A stretch of 64,000 nt of DNA from Bryopsis sp. KO-2023 (taxonomy: Eukaryota; Chlorophyta; Ulvophyceae; Bryopsidales; Bryopsidaceae), in assembly GCA_030272585.1 (NCBI GenBank), contig BSYQ01000014.1, positions 310,001-374,000 on the forward strand, in the 5' to 3' direction. Positions 11,766-22,911 of this stretch are shown here, one piece after another; positions within the stretch are counted from its first letter, which is position 1, and the number at the start of each line of letters is the position of its first letter. The notes below the pieces were generated by a model that was given only the letters and a program-made list of their open reading frames with translations, was not told the origin of the DNA and ran no database searches. Position numbers and translations under genes: made by a program.

Positions 11766-14414
11766 CTATTTTTTGTTGTTGAGATCATCCCACAATTTGA
11801 GAATATTGTCGATGCTGCTTACATCCACTTCTCTGGGGTGCTTCTCCACTTTCTGTATTCCAGGGAAAAAGCAAACAAACAAAAAAACGTCAGTAGACAA
11901 CAACATTAATTATTATTTTATTTTTTAAATACGGAAATCAAAAATCCTCCAGCTTGAAAAATGAAAAAAAAACCTATGTAACGTTCCTTTTTCCTTGTTG
12001 GGTTTCTCTTCTTCTGCAAAGTGTAATATATGTCAGTAATTTTTATGTTTTCATATTTGGCCATATTCTCAGAAGATCAGAAAGCGCCCCATACTCCCTC
12101 CACATCTTCTTATTGTTCAGCTTGTGCTGCTGCTTTTATTGATTTATTTTTTAATAATTATGATATTTTTTATTTTTTTTTGGAGGGGGGGGGGGAATTT
12201 TGAGGGAAGAATCATATACTCTCTACAACACTGCCAATCTGAGTCTGCTACCCAGGATCCCCACCCCCCCCTTCAAAAATTGCCCCTGCAACGGCATAGC
12301 ACCATCCCTTGTGCCAGTCTTTTGCTGAACGAATGGCACCCGCTACTCCAACCAATAGCTTAATTGAATTCCTTATTCACAATTACAGGGCTCCTCCCAC
12401 TGCATGGAGAGTTCGCCATATTCGCATATAAATATTTAATCATATTTCAACTCATATGTAGAACTAAGAAAAAAAAAAAATCCCCACCAGCTTTAGAAGG
12501 ATTCCATTTTCGACGATTCCTGCATATCGCTGCGTAGGGGGCCCCTCGCCACCCCTGTCCATTCCCAGCATTCTGGAGAATCCATAGCCCCGATCTTCCA
12601 CAAAGGCAACCTATCATTCGGGAGGAAAAAAAATCAACAAAACATCACCAAAAAAAGAAAAAAAAATACATTATTTATATAACCAATGTACGTTGCAGTT
12701 TTTTTTTTTAGGAGAGAAAAATTCAAACACTCGTATCCCATGTTCGTTTTTTGACTTGAGTTCCAGATGCAATGTCTTTCTTGTTTTTTTTTCTCAGAAT
12801 TAAAAAACGATTTTTTTATTTTCTTTCTGGAAGTATAAGCATCCGTGAACGGTGGTAAAGTTGTGAAACATTGTTATTTATTTTTCACCTTATCGTTTCC
12901 TTTGCACTCCTCTTTCTTTTTCTTTAACAATTCGCAGTCGCCTGGGACCACGCAAATAACTTTGTCCAGCTCCTTCGCCTTGAGTTCGCCCAACTGAATG
13001 CATCCAGGAATTTAATTTTTTGTTTTTTATTTTTTTTTGGGTTAAATGATGAGAACTCAACCAAGGGAACAGCAGTCAGTTGCGACAACATATACATATA
13101 TATATTGTAAACAAATTTTATTCTTATATTTAATATTCATTATTATTTTTGTTGTGATTTAAAAAATATAAATAGGGTCGACTTATTTTCAAATTACTAT
13201 AATAATTTAATAATATAAATATAATTACTTGACATTATTTTAATTTACTCTGAAAAAACAAAGCTCCAAGTGAGCACCAAAAGGTGAAAGTAAATTGACA
13301 CACAAACACACTAAAAAAATTCATATCTTATTTCTTTTTATTCAAAAAAAAAGGGTTTTTTCCTCTGAAAGAAGGGAGGAGCACAACGATACATTCCAAT
13401 AAAAAAGTTTTTATTTAATTTCCAAATTCTTACTTTCTCAAGGTACCCGGCCAGATGTTTTTCTGCACAGACTTTCCCACCAGGCAGCCCCACCAACAAC
13501 ACTCGTTGCCCCTGTGCGTTAACCAAAACACAGAAATCAGAAGAAAAAAAACAACTCATAAATTCTGAACGTAAAAAAAAAAAAAACCCTCCCCCCCCAA
13601 AAAAATAACATGGAGCATATTAGCTTTTTGCACCCTCCAGCCAGGCGTAATGTAAAACGCTGTGTTTGTGTTTTTCAGCTTTTTCAGCTAAATTTTTGAA
13701 TTATGTAGGGGGGGCCAAAGGTTGGTTGTGTATTTAGGGGAAAAAAATGCTACAAAGATCAGCTTGAATCGCCTGCTCGACCACCCCCCCTCCCCCCCCC
13801 CAAAAAAAAGGAAAATAAAAATCAAGTGAAATGAAATTTTACAGCGACATTATGCATCGTGACGTTTTTTTCCCCTGCCTACCCAACCAACCACATTTCC
13901 AAAGTCGTCCGTTTGATGCGCTAAGATTTTATTCTCCCCACCCCACATACCTGGAACACTTGCTTGATACTGGAAGGCCCGGCTCCGTCGTGCAGTTTGA
14001 GGTCTTGTCGGAGGGTCAAATCGCGCATCCTCTGCAAACTGATGTTGCACGCAGAATCCGTCAAGTCTGAAGCCTTGTGCCCATCAGGAACGTTGTCGGC
14101 CGCGAGCGCTCTCCGCATCTCGCGAGCCAGCTCCTGTCCAGATTCCGCCTACGTTTTCCGAAACGCCCAAACACAAAAGATCTTTCATATGCTGTAACTA
14201 CGACGAATCTAGCGCACCCGATAGAACGAATCCACACCCAGGCACAACTGGAGGAGTTCATCCGTTTCAGGGTGGGGGGGGGTCTCTTTGATGATCATCT
14301 GTTTCGAGAAAAAAAAAGCAACGACGCTTTTCGGTGACGAACCTGCTGGCCGACTGCCCTGAAAGCGGAGTGGCGCATCCGCTGGGCGAACATTCGCATA
14401 ACGCTGTGGGCCAT
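11766..14414 (-). CDS. Peroxiredoxin-5-like (type II/redoxin family) protein, six exons
   Basis: Exons are 14414-14343, 14148-13951, 13511-13434, 12993-12889, 12610-12488 and 11852-11766. All have GT-AG borders, all introns are phase 0, and the lengths sum to 663 nt (220 residues plus stop). The order matches type II peroxiredoxins: LKLHDGAGPSSIKQVFQ, GQRVLLVGLPGG, a Cys followed by AEKHLAGYLEK, then LGELKAKELDKVICVV, FVEDRGYGFSRMLGM, PTQRYAGIVENG and VDVSSIDNILKLW. Exon 1 (MAHSVMRMFAQRMRHSAFRA) is Arg-rich and amphipathic like a mitochondrial presequence. The canonical active site PGAFTPTC is replaced by PGGKVC: two residues shorter, with the conserved Thr missing but the Cys and the later Arg kept. 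Peroxidase activity may therefore be lost or changed (inference). Confidence 0.85.
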
Positions 14415-15180
14415 GTTTTTCGCAGCGAGATCGAGTTCGAGACGAAAGGGGGTGGGCGTCGAGCAAAGGCGCGAATCGTGTAGGTTGAGTTCGATCGCAA
14501 ACAGTGCGGAGCGAGGGAGGTTTTCTTGCGGGGATGGTAGGGGAAGAATGGGACTGACGTGGCGACACTAGAACGGTTTGCACGGCAAGTCGGAATTTGA
14601 ATTCTGTGAAGGAGAAATCATGTCGGCTTTCCTGCTAGGAAAGCAGACAGCATTGAACCACCACCCGTTGAACAAGGCAAGCACATGGAGAAGTAATGCA
14701 TACATGTACATGTGTTGAAGCCTTCATTGCAGCATTGTTTGCTGGGGGTTCTCGAAAGAGTTTCTCCTTGTTTACCTTTGGGGTAGAAAGCCATTGTGAT
14801 GATACATTGGTTCTTTTTCTGATTCGGCCTGTTACACATTTCTCTGAACAGGCTGCACTCGTGTGAAAAAAAATAAAAAATCAATGGAACCATGCCAATG
14901 ACCAACATGCACATTACAATTGACAGTTTCTATGTTACATCCGTATTCAAACAAACCATCCAGCTATCATCCAAATTTTACCTAAAAGCCGAAAACCCAA
15001 AAAAAAAGCCGAAAAACAACGTAGATCAACAAGTCACCGTAATTTCCAAAATCCCCCCAGTGTTATATATATATAACACTGCTCGATCCAAAATACAATT
15101 TGAAAGGTCTTGATGGACATTTTTGCTCGTAACTCGAGCCCTCAAAAAAATTGACAACCAAGAATTCAACTTCCAGGGAA
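14415..15180. other. Spacer between peroxiredoxin start and lipase end
   Basis: TGACGT occurs at 14555-14560, about 140 bases upstream of the peroxiredoxin ATG. The rest is unremarkable, with a short (TA)n run near 15065. The lipase 3' UTR should be in its right half. I see no exon. Confidence 0.5.
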
Positions 15181-17733
15181 TCACAACAATTGCGCCTTCC
15201 ACAGCGCATCTTTCCTATCTGATTCACCATCCAAACACGATTGCCCTTCGCTGCTGGTGCTGCTGGCTCCATTTTCTTCCACATCCAACCCTGAAACGTC
15301 GTTCACCCCACCATTTTCAGCACTACAGCCCCCAAACCCCTCCTTCCCTCGACCGAATCTACCCCTCTTTTTCCCAAACTTTTCCCGGGAACATCTCCTT
15401 TTCCAGATGGTTTTCCCGAGCGAATGAAGTTTCTGCAGATCCCTGGTTTCCACCCCCAACCCGCTGCTCAACAGCCTCTCCCTCTCTTCCAGCAGCGCCA
15501 GCATGGCGTCCATTCCCCCCTTCAATCCCTTACCCTCCATGAACTGAGCCTCGCAAATCGCCACGAACGACTTTCGGTAGTTCATCAGCGAATGCTGGGC
15601 CACCGAGGAGGAGCTTTTGAAAAAGGAAAACATACGATACAGGGAAACCTCCACCAGATACGGCTTCACGATCATGTCCCCGCACTGGTTGATTATCACT
15701 TTGCTGCCCACGTGTTTGAACAGCACCCAGAATTTCGGCATGCGCGGAATGAGGTCCTCGTCGTTGATTATTTGCCAAGTGTTCGGCACCAGCTGGTCAT
15801 ACTCCCGGGCGAAAGCATGATTTCCAACCCTGGGGGCTCCGTACGTATAGCAAGTGATTCGATCGCCCCCCACCCCACAGTATCTCGCAATATCAAACGC
15901 AGCCAGCACCGCCAGAGCTCCTCCCAGCGAATGCCCCGCCACGAACACCTTAGCTTTCGCCTTGTCGAATTTCCTCCCCCCGGAGTTCATGATTCTGATC
16001 ACCACGTTGAGAATCCGGTGGTTGAGACTGGAGGCCGTCCAACTCTTGATGAAACCCTTGTGTACCAGCGGTCGGGACCTCAGCAAATAGTTTCCCCGAG
16101 GGGGGGAATGCACGGTCCTCCAGAACTGCAAATCTGTCCAGACGTTGGTCGCGCTGTACGTCCCCCGAAAACACACCAGAATCGTGTGGTCGTTCCAAGC
16201 CACCATTACTTTGGTGTCGCACACCTGCTCCTCTATATATTCGTACTCCTCCAGATCGAACATAGCCAACGCCACCTGCAAAGACATGTGTTCATACTTC
16301 GGATCGAAACACCTCCCGGTGGCAGGGTCAAAGCCATACACCGCCAAGCTCCAATACCACAACTTCACGGCCATTTCGAAGCAAAACGGAGGTTGCAGCA
16401 CCACTGCCTCCCTCCCCCCCCCACCTTCCTCCACCACCCCCCCGTTTTCGATCGATGTCTCATTTCTGGCTGCCTCCGGTTGGGCTGCTTCTCGCCACAC
16501 CAGGGGGTTTTCCGGAGCTAGATTCAGAGTGACCGATCGGCCAGGTTTCACCGGCATTACCAACACTAACATGACCACCGACAGAACGGTCATCAAGAAA
16601 TGGCAAGGCAAAATGCCAAACCACATGAGCACCCCCGTCCCGCAAGAGTTCGGCCGGATCCAAAACAGCAGCAAGAAGGAGAGGCTCAGCAAATGCCCCA
16701 CGGTGCCAGCGCACAGCAGATGGTATCGGAGCTCCAGATGGGTGCCTCTGAACAAGTTGTAAGGCTTCCTCACCAGCTGCTTGTAGCCCCTAAAGATGAA
16801 AAACACCCCCAAGCAATGGTACAGCGCGATGGTCCCCATGATCACCCCCGCGAAGGAGAGCATCTCATCCGGCACCGTGCACAAGATCTCCTCGAACTCC
16901 GCTTGGCTGTGGAACGTCGTTTGGGTGTCCGACAGCTTGTACGTCGTGCCCATCAGCAAGACGACTTCGAAGCCGACCCAAATCCCCATCAACCAGCAGT
17001 GTTTCGCCCACGGTGCGTCGAACAGAATCGCGTCCCGTCGCCCGATTGGCTCCCCGTTTTTATCCAGCCACAGGTTCAGCATCCGAGACCTCAACACGAA
17101 CAAGACGAACAAGATGTTCCACATCGTGTACTCCATCACTGCCAGATATTTGAACCAGGGGTAATTGATCCAGTCTTTTGCGAACAGGACGACGCAGTTG
17201 GTGACGAGATATAGAACGCTGTTGATCGTATGCGCGACGAACTGCCCGGCGTTCATCATAGCTTTCCGCTTGCGACGAATGCCCCAGCGAAAGCCTCGAC
17301 GGGTGATGTCGAAAACCCGAAACAAGTAGCAGCCCGTGCCCACCAGCATCACCACGACGTCCATGAGCGCCACCGCGACATTCGCTCCGCTATACCTCCG
17401 CCCGCACTTCCACGACTCCAGGTTTCCAGTGAATTTCAAAACAGCCAACGCGACCAGCGCGAGAAATCCCAGCCCCACCGCCGCGTATACCACCCCTACC
17501 GCTTTCCTGTATCCTGCTTCTCCCATGACCTCCGCTCGGACAACGACGTCCTTGAACAAGTTGTAGCGCTCCCATTGCGGGCTTCCCACCGCATCTTTGG
17601 ATGCGTCTGGTTTCACTCGCGGCAAGGGTCGTTTGGGAATTCTGAGCGACAAGGTCGGCCCGGCGTCTCCGCTCGTCGACGAGGAGTGGGAGGAGAGGTG
17701 CTGTTGGCTGTATCTCGCCAGCGCTCCGTGCAT
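15181..17733 (-). CDS. Class-3 (DAG-lipase-like) lipase with an eight-TM N-terminal region
   Basis: This is a single uninterrupted 850-codon frame starting at ATG 17733. About eight hydrophobic segments lie between residues 75 and 395 (roughly 77-100, 117-140, 163-186, 193-215, 245-262, 291-314, 337-358 and 367-393). The alpha/beta-hydrolase domain follows from about 452. The nucleophile elbow is GHSLGG with Ser602, an Asp lies in INDEDLIPRMP (658/660), and the likely catalytic His is H714 in QHSLMNYR, the arrangement of fungal class-3 lipases and diacylglycerol lipases. VCFRGTYSATNVWTDL is the oxyanion-side strand. The C-terminal tail is basic then acidic and probably disordered. Multi-TM domain followed by lipase is the order seen in DAGL-alpha/beta, though those have four TMs. 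Activity on acylglycerols is inferred. The lack of introns contrasts with its neighbours. Confidence 0.9.
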   Translation of the reverse strand: MHGALARYSQQHLSSHSSSTSGDAGPTLSLRIPKRPLPRVKPDASKDAVGSPQWERYNLFKDVVVRAEVMGEAGYRKAVGVVYAAVGLGFLALVALAVLKFTGNLESWKCGRRYSGANVAVALMDVVVMLVGTGCYLFRVFDITRRGFRWGIRRKRKAMMNAGQFVAHTINSVLYLVTNCVVLFAKDWINYPWFKYLAVMEYTMWNILFVLFVLRSRMLNLWLDKNGEPIGRRDAILFDAPWAKHCWLMGIWVGFEVVLLMGTTYKLSDTQTTFHSQAEFEEILCTVPDEMLSFAGVIMGTIALYHCLGVFFIFRGYKQLVRKPYNLFRGTHLELRYHLLCAGTVGHLLSLSFLLLFWIRPNSCGTGVLMWFGILPCHFLMTVLSVVMLVLVMPVKPGRSVTLNLAPENPLVWREAAQPEAARNETSIENGGVVEEGGGGREAVVLQPPFCFEMAVKLWYWSLAVYGFDPATGRCFDPKYEHMSLQVALAMFDLEEYEYIEEQVCDTKVMVAWNDHTILVCFRGTYSATNVWTDLQFWRTVHSPPRGNYLLRSRPLVHKGFIKSWTASSLNHRILNVVIRIMNSGGRKFDKAKAKVFVAGHSLGGALAVLAAFDIARYCGVGGDRITCYTYGAPRVGNHAFAREYDQLVPNTWQIINDEDLIPRMPKFWVLFKHVGSKVIINQCGDMIVKPYLVEVSLYRMFSFFKSSSSVAQHSLMNYRKSFVAICEAQFMEGKGLKGGMDAMLALLEERERLLSSGLGVETRDLQKLHSLGKTIWKRRCSREKFGKKRGRFGRGKEGFGGCSAENGGVNDVSGLDVEENGASSTSSEGQSCLDGESDRKDALWKAQLL

Positions 17734-17742
17734 CTGTCGTTG

Positions 17743-17750
17743 TGACGTAA
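17743..17750 (-). promoter_or_regulatory. TGACGTAA element ten bases upstream of the lipase ATG
   Basis: TGACGTAA is an exact bZIP-type core. The same TGACGT core recurs upstream of the phosphatase (911), the peroxiredoxin (14555) and, as GACGTC, the NIPA-like gene (37018 and 37034). So close to the start codon it may lie in the transcribed leader. A role is inferred only. Confidence 0.25.
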
Positions 17751-17944
17751 TATGCCGGAGGAGGAGGAAGCCTCCGTTTCGACCGAATCGCCAGATTGAA
17801 TCCGGATTCTGGTCTGACTGCTCACTCTTCCGAATTCAAAAAGAGTGACCTCATTCCTAGGTGGAGTTTTGATCTGGAGTCCTTGCAGTCGACACAGAGA
17901 ACAGGGACCTTTGTCTGGAACAGGGGTCATACGTTTTACAATCT

Positions 17945-18100
17945 GTGGAAGGGGCTAATTTCATTTGGGGTAGTTGCTGAGTTTGTACAATTAGGACTCC
18001 GGGTTGTGGTATTTGAAGGGAGTTTGGTTGGAATAGGGGTTGTCCTTTTACTGTAAAAATGAAAAATTCAACAAATCTAAGAATGTGAATTCAACAAGAT
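17945..18100 (+). repeat. Dispersed spacer repeat, copy 3
   Basis: It contains TTGGGGTAGTTGCTG, ATTAGGACTCCGGGTTGTGG, TATTTGAAGGGAGTTTGG and TTGGAATAGGGGTTGTC, then AAATCTAAGAATGTGAATTC. An adjacent upstream piece (17911-17942, TGGAACAGGGGTCATACG...) is shared with 25935-25965, so copies are mosaic. It lies about 220 bases upstream of the lipase ATG. Confidence 0.75.
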
Positions 18101-19218
18101 ATATATCGATATTTTACACATCTCCGTGAAAGGGCTGCACTCGGCCTTTTGGCCATGTGCAAAATAAATTCAATTTCGAAAAGTAAAATATATATATTCA
18201 GATATTTTTGAACATATGGGCACCACTGGTGGTGGCATCTTTTCCTCATTAATCCAAAAAGGAAAAAAAAAAAAGAGGTGAAAAAAAAAAGTTCAGCTTA
18301 CTTGTCAAATATCTTTTTTTAATTATTTTTAAAATTCATTTGTTCTCCTTGACAAACCCCCACCCTCCCTTGAAACATAATATATCCTTTTTTCCGCAAC
18401 TTGCTGGCAGCATATCGAATCCCGAAACGAAAAGAAAAAAAAAAGTGGTACATTGCAAAAAAAAATTGAACAAGGAGTCTTGATCGCCTGTGCTTATCTT
18501 CATTTACGACTAAGAAATTCAGGCCACCAGCGAACCCATCGACTTATTATTCTTTTTCCGAAAAAGAAATTCTGATGTTCTCAACCCACCCCCAGGAGTT
18601 TCCCGTTTTTATCCTTTTGAACAGGACTGCAGTCCAAAAAACCCAAAAAAAAAAGAAAAAAAAAGAAAAAAAGAGATTCTCAAATGCTTTTATTTGCAAC
18701 AGTATATTCATGCGCCCCCCACCCCCCCACCCCAACTCTCAAAGGTTTTTTTTTGTTTGTTTTCCAGTTCAAAATCAATCTTGTGCTTTTTTTTCTTTCC
18801 TTTACGACTTTTTTTCTTCTTTTTTGATTTTCGTTTCTTTGTGTGTGTCCCCCATACAAAAAGAGGTTCAGAAATATGTATATAAAAATATACATGTATG
18901 AAAAAAAAATGTATGAATTCGTTCCGCATGTTGGAAAAACAACGATTATTCTTCACTTTTTCGAACAAAAAAAAGTGAGGCAAGATGCACCCATCATGCG
19001 TAACCTCTTGGTTGCGTATATCTATAATTTTCTTTTCTTTTCTTTTCTTTTTTTTCTTTTCTTTTCCTTTTTTTTCCCTTTTTGTCTTGCTTGACCCCCC
19101 CCCCCCTCCAAACAATTCTTGTTTTTTCTTCCAAAACCGATATATCGTTTGTTTCTTTTTTTCGCCAGCCACGGCCCCCCAGCACCACTCAAACATTTGT
19201 GTTTCACTTTTTTTTAAC
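18101..19218. other. Low-complexity spacer
   Basis: This is dense poly-A, poly-T and (CTTTT)n-like sequence, with C-rich runs near 18715-18735 and 19097-19108. One open stretch near 18480-18550 on the minus strand (DGFAGGLNFLV) has an upstream AG but no convincing partner exon. I could not assign it. Confidence 0.4.
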
Positions 19219-20482
19219 CTCTTCTTGAAATCGTGCGGCGCTGGGGCCAGCTCTTTCTTGAAATACAAGCTTCTTCCCTCATTTAAAAAAAAAAAAAACA
19301 CAAAAAAAAGAAAAACCTTTCTCATCCCGTGCGTACTTTCCCCTCCTCAGTCCTCGGCTGAGAACTCAGGTCTACCATTTGCGTAAAAATGACAGTTTGG
19401 ACCATGAGACCGTTTGTTGCGCCGGCTGCACATGCACAACAGAAGGGAAAAAAAAAAAAAGCTTAAAACATACACACACACAAATTAATGCCTGAGCTTG
19501 GCTTTTTTATATTTTTAAATCGAATTATTTTCTGACAGCCAGTCGGTTTGATTCACAGTTTTCCTGACAGATCAGTGGGAGAGGAGGAGGCTGCACAAAC
19601 GATTAAAGGGAAAAACCCCAAAAGGCCTTGCAATTTTTGACCCTCACCCGATAAGGATTTTTTTTCATATGGAAGACATGCAGCATTAACTTCCTTTGTT
19701 CGTACAAAAAAACAACACAAGCCACCACTCTAATTTCACAGGTTTGCTGGATCGTTTCTGTGTTAAGAATGACACTTTCTGTTTTCTCTTGTTTTCTTTT
19801 GAGGGGGAGGGAGGGGGGGGGGGGGGCTGGCTGCTTGCAACTGCGTGTAAGTGGATGAGATTCCCCTTGGCAAGCTAGAATCAACTGAACTAACAAAACA
19901 AAAGGGAGCACCACCATCCCCACTCAGAATGGTGTGTCACTTCTGAATCTAATCGTCCAAAAGTGGCTCAATCAACCATTCTATCCCTCAAGTGCTTGAA
20001 TTGGGGGGAGCCGAACCCGCGCTAATTAGATTCTTTCGGTTCCGCGCAGTTCGCATGAATCTGCAGCACGATTGGGCGCGCACGAAAAAGTGAGGAATGG
20101 GTCGCAGCGGCGAGTTGCAGCACGAAAAATTCACCCAAATTCGAGAAGGTGGAGCGAAAACGGAGAGTTACAACTAGTTTTCAGTAAAACAGGGTCGGCG
20201 TTTCGACACTTTCCCAGTTCTTTATGACTGTAACCTGTTTGCTTGCGGAGTTATGCCATCACCAACACATACACAAGCATGCAAACACGGAAACCCGTCG
20301 CTTGTGTGTTTTTCTGAAAACCGTCATAAAACCGCACACGACACCAGCCGGTTCATACCCGAAAGTGCTTTGGGGGCTGCTTGGAGCTGCCTGGAACCGC
20401 GACCGATTCCGTCCTTCCCCTCGGAGCACGCCACAAGGACGAGTGCGAGTAAAATGACGAGCGCGGAGGTGCGACGGTCCAT
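19219..20482 (-). CDS. Putative secreted or membrane protein, 5' exons only (weak model)
   Basis: Exon 1 (20482-20359) begins ATG and encodes a classical signal peptide: MDRRTSALVILLALVLVACS, basic n-region, Leu/Val core and small residues. It ends at donor CGG|GTATGA in phase 1. Two short candidate exons continue the frame: 19371-19337 (DLSSQPRTEEGK) and 19256-19219 (KELAPAPHDFKK). I found no stop-terminated final exon, so the model is incomplete and the small exons may be wrong. No family is recognised. Confidence 0.3.
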
Positions 20483-21799
20483 GTTTGACGGCGGATCGAA
20501 GTGAGGTGGTGGTTCGACGGCGCTGGTCAAGGTTTCGGAGCTCCGAGAAAAATCTGGCGCTGTGTCGGCGGATCGCAGAAGCAGAAGTACACTTCGACGG
20601 TACTGGATTCATTACATGGCATGCTGGTGATCATGCAGGGGGGTTTTGTAAATGAGGAAGGGTGTCCTCATCGTCCTCATTTTGGTATTTGAGGACTGAT
20701 TCTGTGGCTGGTTTGAGGATTGTGTGAGGACAGCGGATAAAGGGGTAGGGCAAGGTGTGTGATTGGCACGTTCTCAGAGGAGTGCGGAAGGATGGAACTC
20801 CATCCCGTAGCAAGCTCTGGAAAATTTCCAGATTCTCGTTGTAAGACACGAAGCACCACCCTAGGGGGCCATATGTAGCCCCAGTGCCTGTTGAATAGGG
20901 CCAGTTGATCGGTTCTCGAGTGGGTTAGTAAGACTAGCGCTGATCGCCTGTACACTTTTCATCAAAGTACAACAAAGTACAATTGGTGGAAGGATAAAAG
21001 CAAGAAAAACTGAGTTGTTATTGTTCATTTTGGATTGTGAACTTTGCCTCCTTTGTGGAAATACCGCCCCAAAACAATCTGGAACAAAACTCACAAGACT
21101 GTCGAAATGGCAATGGGGCCTTATACTGCTTCGCATGTATGAGTCTATCATGGCCTGTATCGAATTAGTTAAATTGTCGGGCTCTTTTGAAACTGTATGT
21201 GTACGAGACTGAAATGGGAAACGATTGAATGCTGGAATAAATTCATGCACAAAAATCAACCAACCAATAATTGCAACCCACAGCAAAAGAAAACCATCAC
21301 CCTTCATGATCCTGGAATTTTTACGACAAGAAAACCTAGGAATGTAAACCTAAAGACTGCAATGAAACCATATCCCATAAAACTAAAGCCAATTTGCTTG
21401 ATGGACCCCGAGTCGGGTCAATTTGACTGACTATATTGAGCTGGATTTTTCCTCAAGGGCTTGGGCTGAATCACCTCGTTGTGGAATGGCCTTTTCTGGG
21501 CAAGGTTGCCTAATGTAAATTAAACATTCATACATATGCAGATAAATAGATAGATATTGCCATGTTCAGAATATTTTTCGGGGGACGTCAAGCGATCACT
21601 CCATCCATCTTCAATATGCTAAAAAAAAGAGGAAAACAAAACAGATTCAAACTCAAAAACAGCAACCCCCCCCCCCCAAAAAAAAGCCCCGACGTGCATG
21701 GACATCCATGGGTCAATCATACCTATGTCTGATCGACATTCTTATCGAAAAAAGAAGCTTAAACATCCAGGGGCAATTCAGGTTTTCAGCCTCAAACAA
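20483..21799. other. Spacer left of inverted repeat arm A
   Basis: The first 400 bases contain GAGGAAGG-type purine-rich sequence and a partial TTTGGTATTTGAGGACT resembling the dispersed repeat core (about 20682). A C(n)A(n) junction lies at about 21667-21687. I see no exon. Confidence 0.4.
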
Positions 21800-22222
21800 C
21801 ATCAAATGGATTGATTGAAAGGGCGTGGAGCGTTTTGATCAGGCCTTTTTGTTGATCGTTTTTTTATTAGGTACAGTTTTCTTTCTTCGTTTAAAAACAG
21901 TGAAAAGGGGAAATGGATCCGTTTTAGAGAAGCTGAACTTTAGTTATTTTATATCGATACGATAACCCTTACAGAATCAGCCAACTGCCCTAAACGTATC
22001 CACAGGAAAAGATGTGTTGCTCTCTTCTGCTACTGAGATGCTGTATGTCTGTCACTAATAAACCTTGCCACAAGGTTGGTAAACAGTTCGTTTGAATCGA
22101 AATGAATAGATGGTTCAGTAGAACGATTCAAAATGGTTCCTGAGGGTGGCTTGATTGTGACACAATGTGCAGCTGTTTTAAGTTGCTTTGGTCTAGCTGT
22201 TTGGCAGCTGAATGCAATTCAC

Positions 22223-22242
22223 TGACCGGTCATGACCGGTCA
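22223..22242. repeat. Perfect 20-bp palindrome in arm A
   Basis: The 20 bases TGACCGGTCATGACCGGTCA equal their own reverse complement, made of two GACCGGTC units. I could not find the counterpart in arm B, so it arose or was lost after duplication. Confidence 0.8.
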
Positions 22243-22911
22243 TGAATGAGATTCATATGAGAAGTCATTATGAAATTCAACGAATTAACCAATGCTGGTG
22301 AAAAGACAGCCACAATCCAGATAATAAGTAGCAATCTTTTGTGGCTTTTTCACAATGAATGGATACTGTGGGGCAGTCTTGGGATAATGCCGTAAGCAAA
22401 ATTTCGATGAACATATACTAATATTATATCATTGATTGGGTATGAAAATGCTGCAAAAAAAAGGAACCTGCTGGAAGCATCGATTGTTTTTCAATCCAAA
22501 ACACGGACAAGAGAGTATTAAACATCATTCCCAGAATTACACCCCTTCTATTTTCTGTATGGAAAAAAAAACCATTGACTGATCCCATTCATCTATCCCC
22601 ACTGACTTGATCGATTCAAGTCAATTCTATTTCGAACCCTTTCATTCCCTGAAGTAAAATTGATTCAAACTCTAAGAAACCCACCATGTGAAAAAAAAGC
22701 CCTCAGATTTTTGGATATCCCCTCCGCACCAGACGAAAATCCAATGAAAAAAAAAAAGATAAACAGAAAAATTCCCTCCTGCATTGTGTCTAATGTACTA
22801 TTTTTTTTCCAGAAGCAGCACCCAACCAACTGCCCAAGAATGTACGTCTGTTGTTGAAATCGATATTTCTATTTTTTCAAGATAAAGTATTCCCTAACCA
22901 AACAGCCGCCT

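Noticed and set aside
15424-17745. Long plus-strand frames opposite the lipase
   Set aside because: The minus frame has clear TM and lipase motifs. The plus frames are GC-driven shadows without homology.
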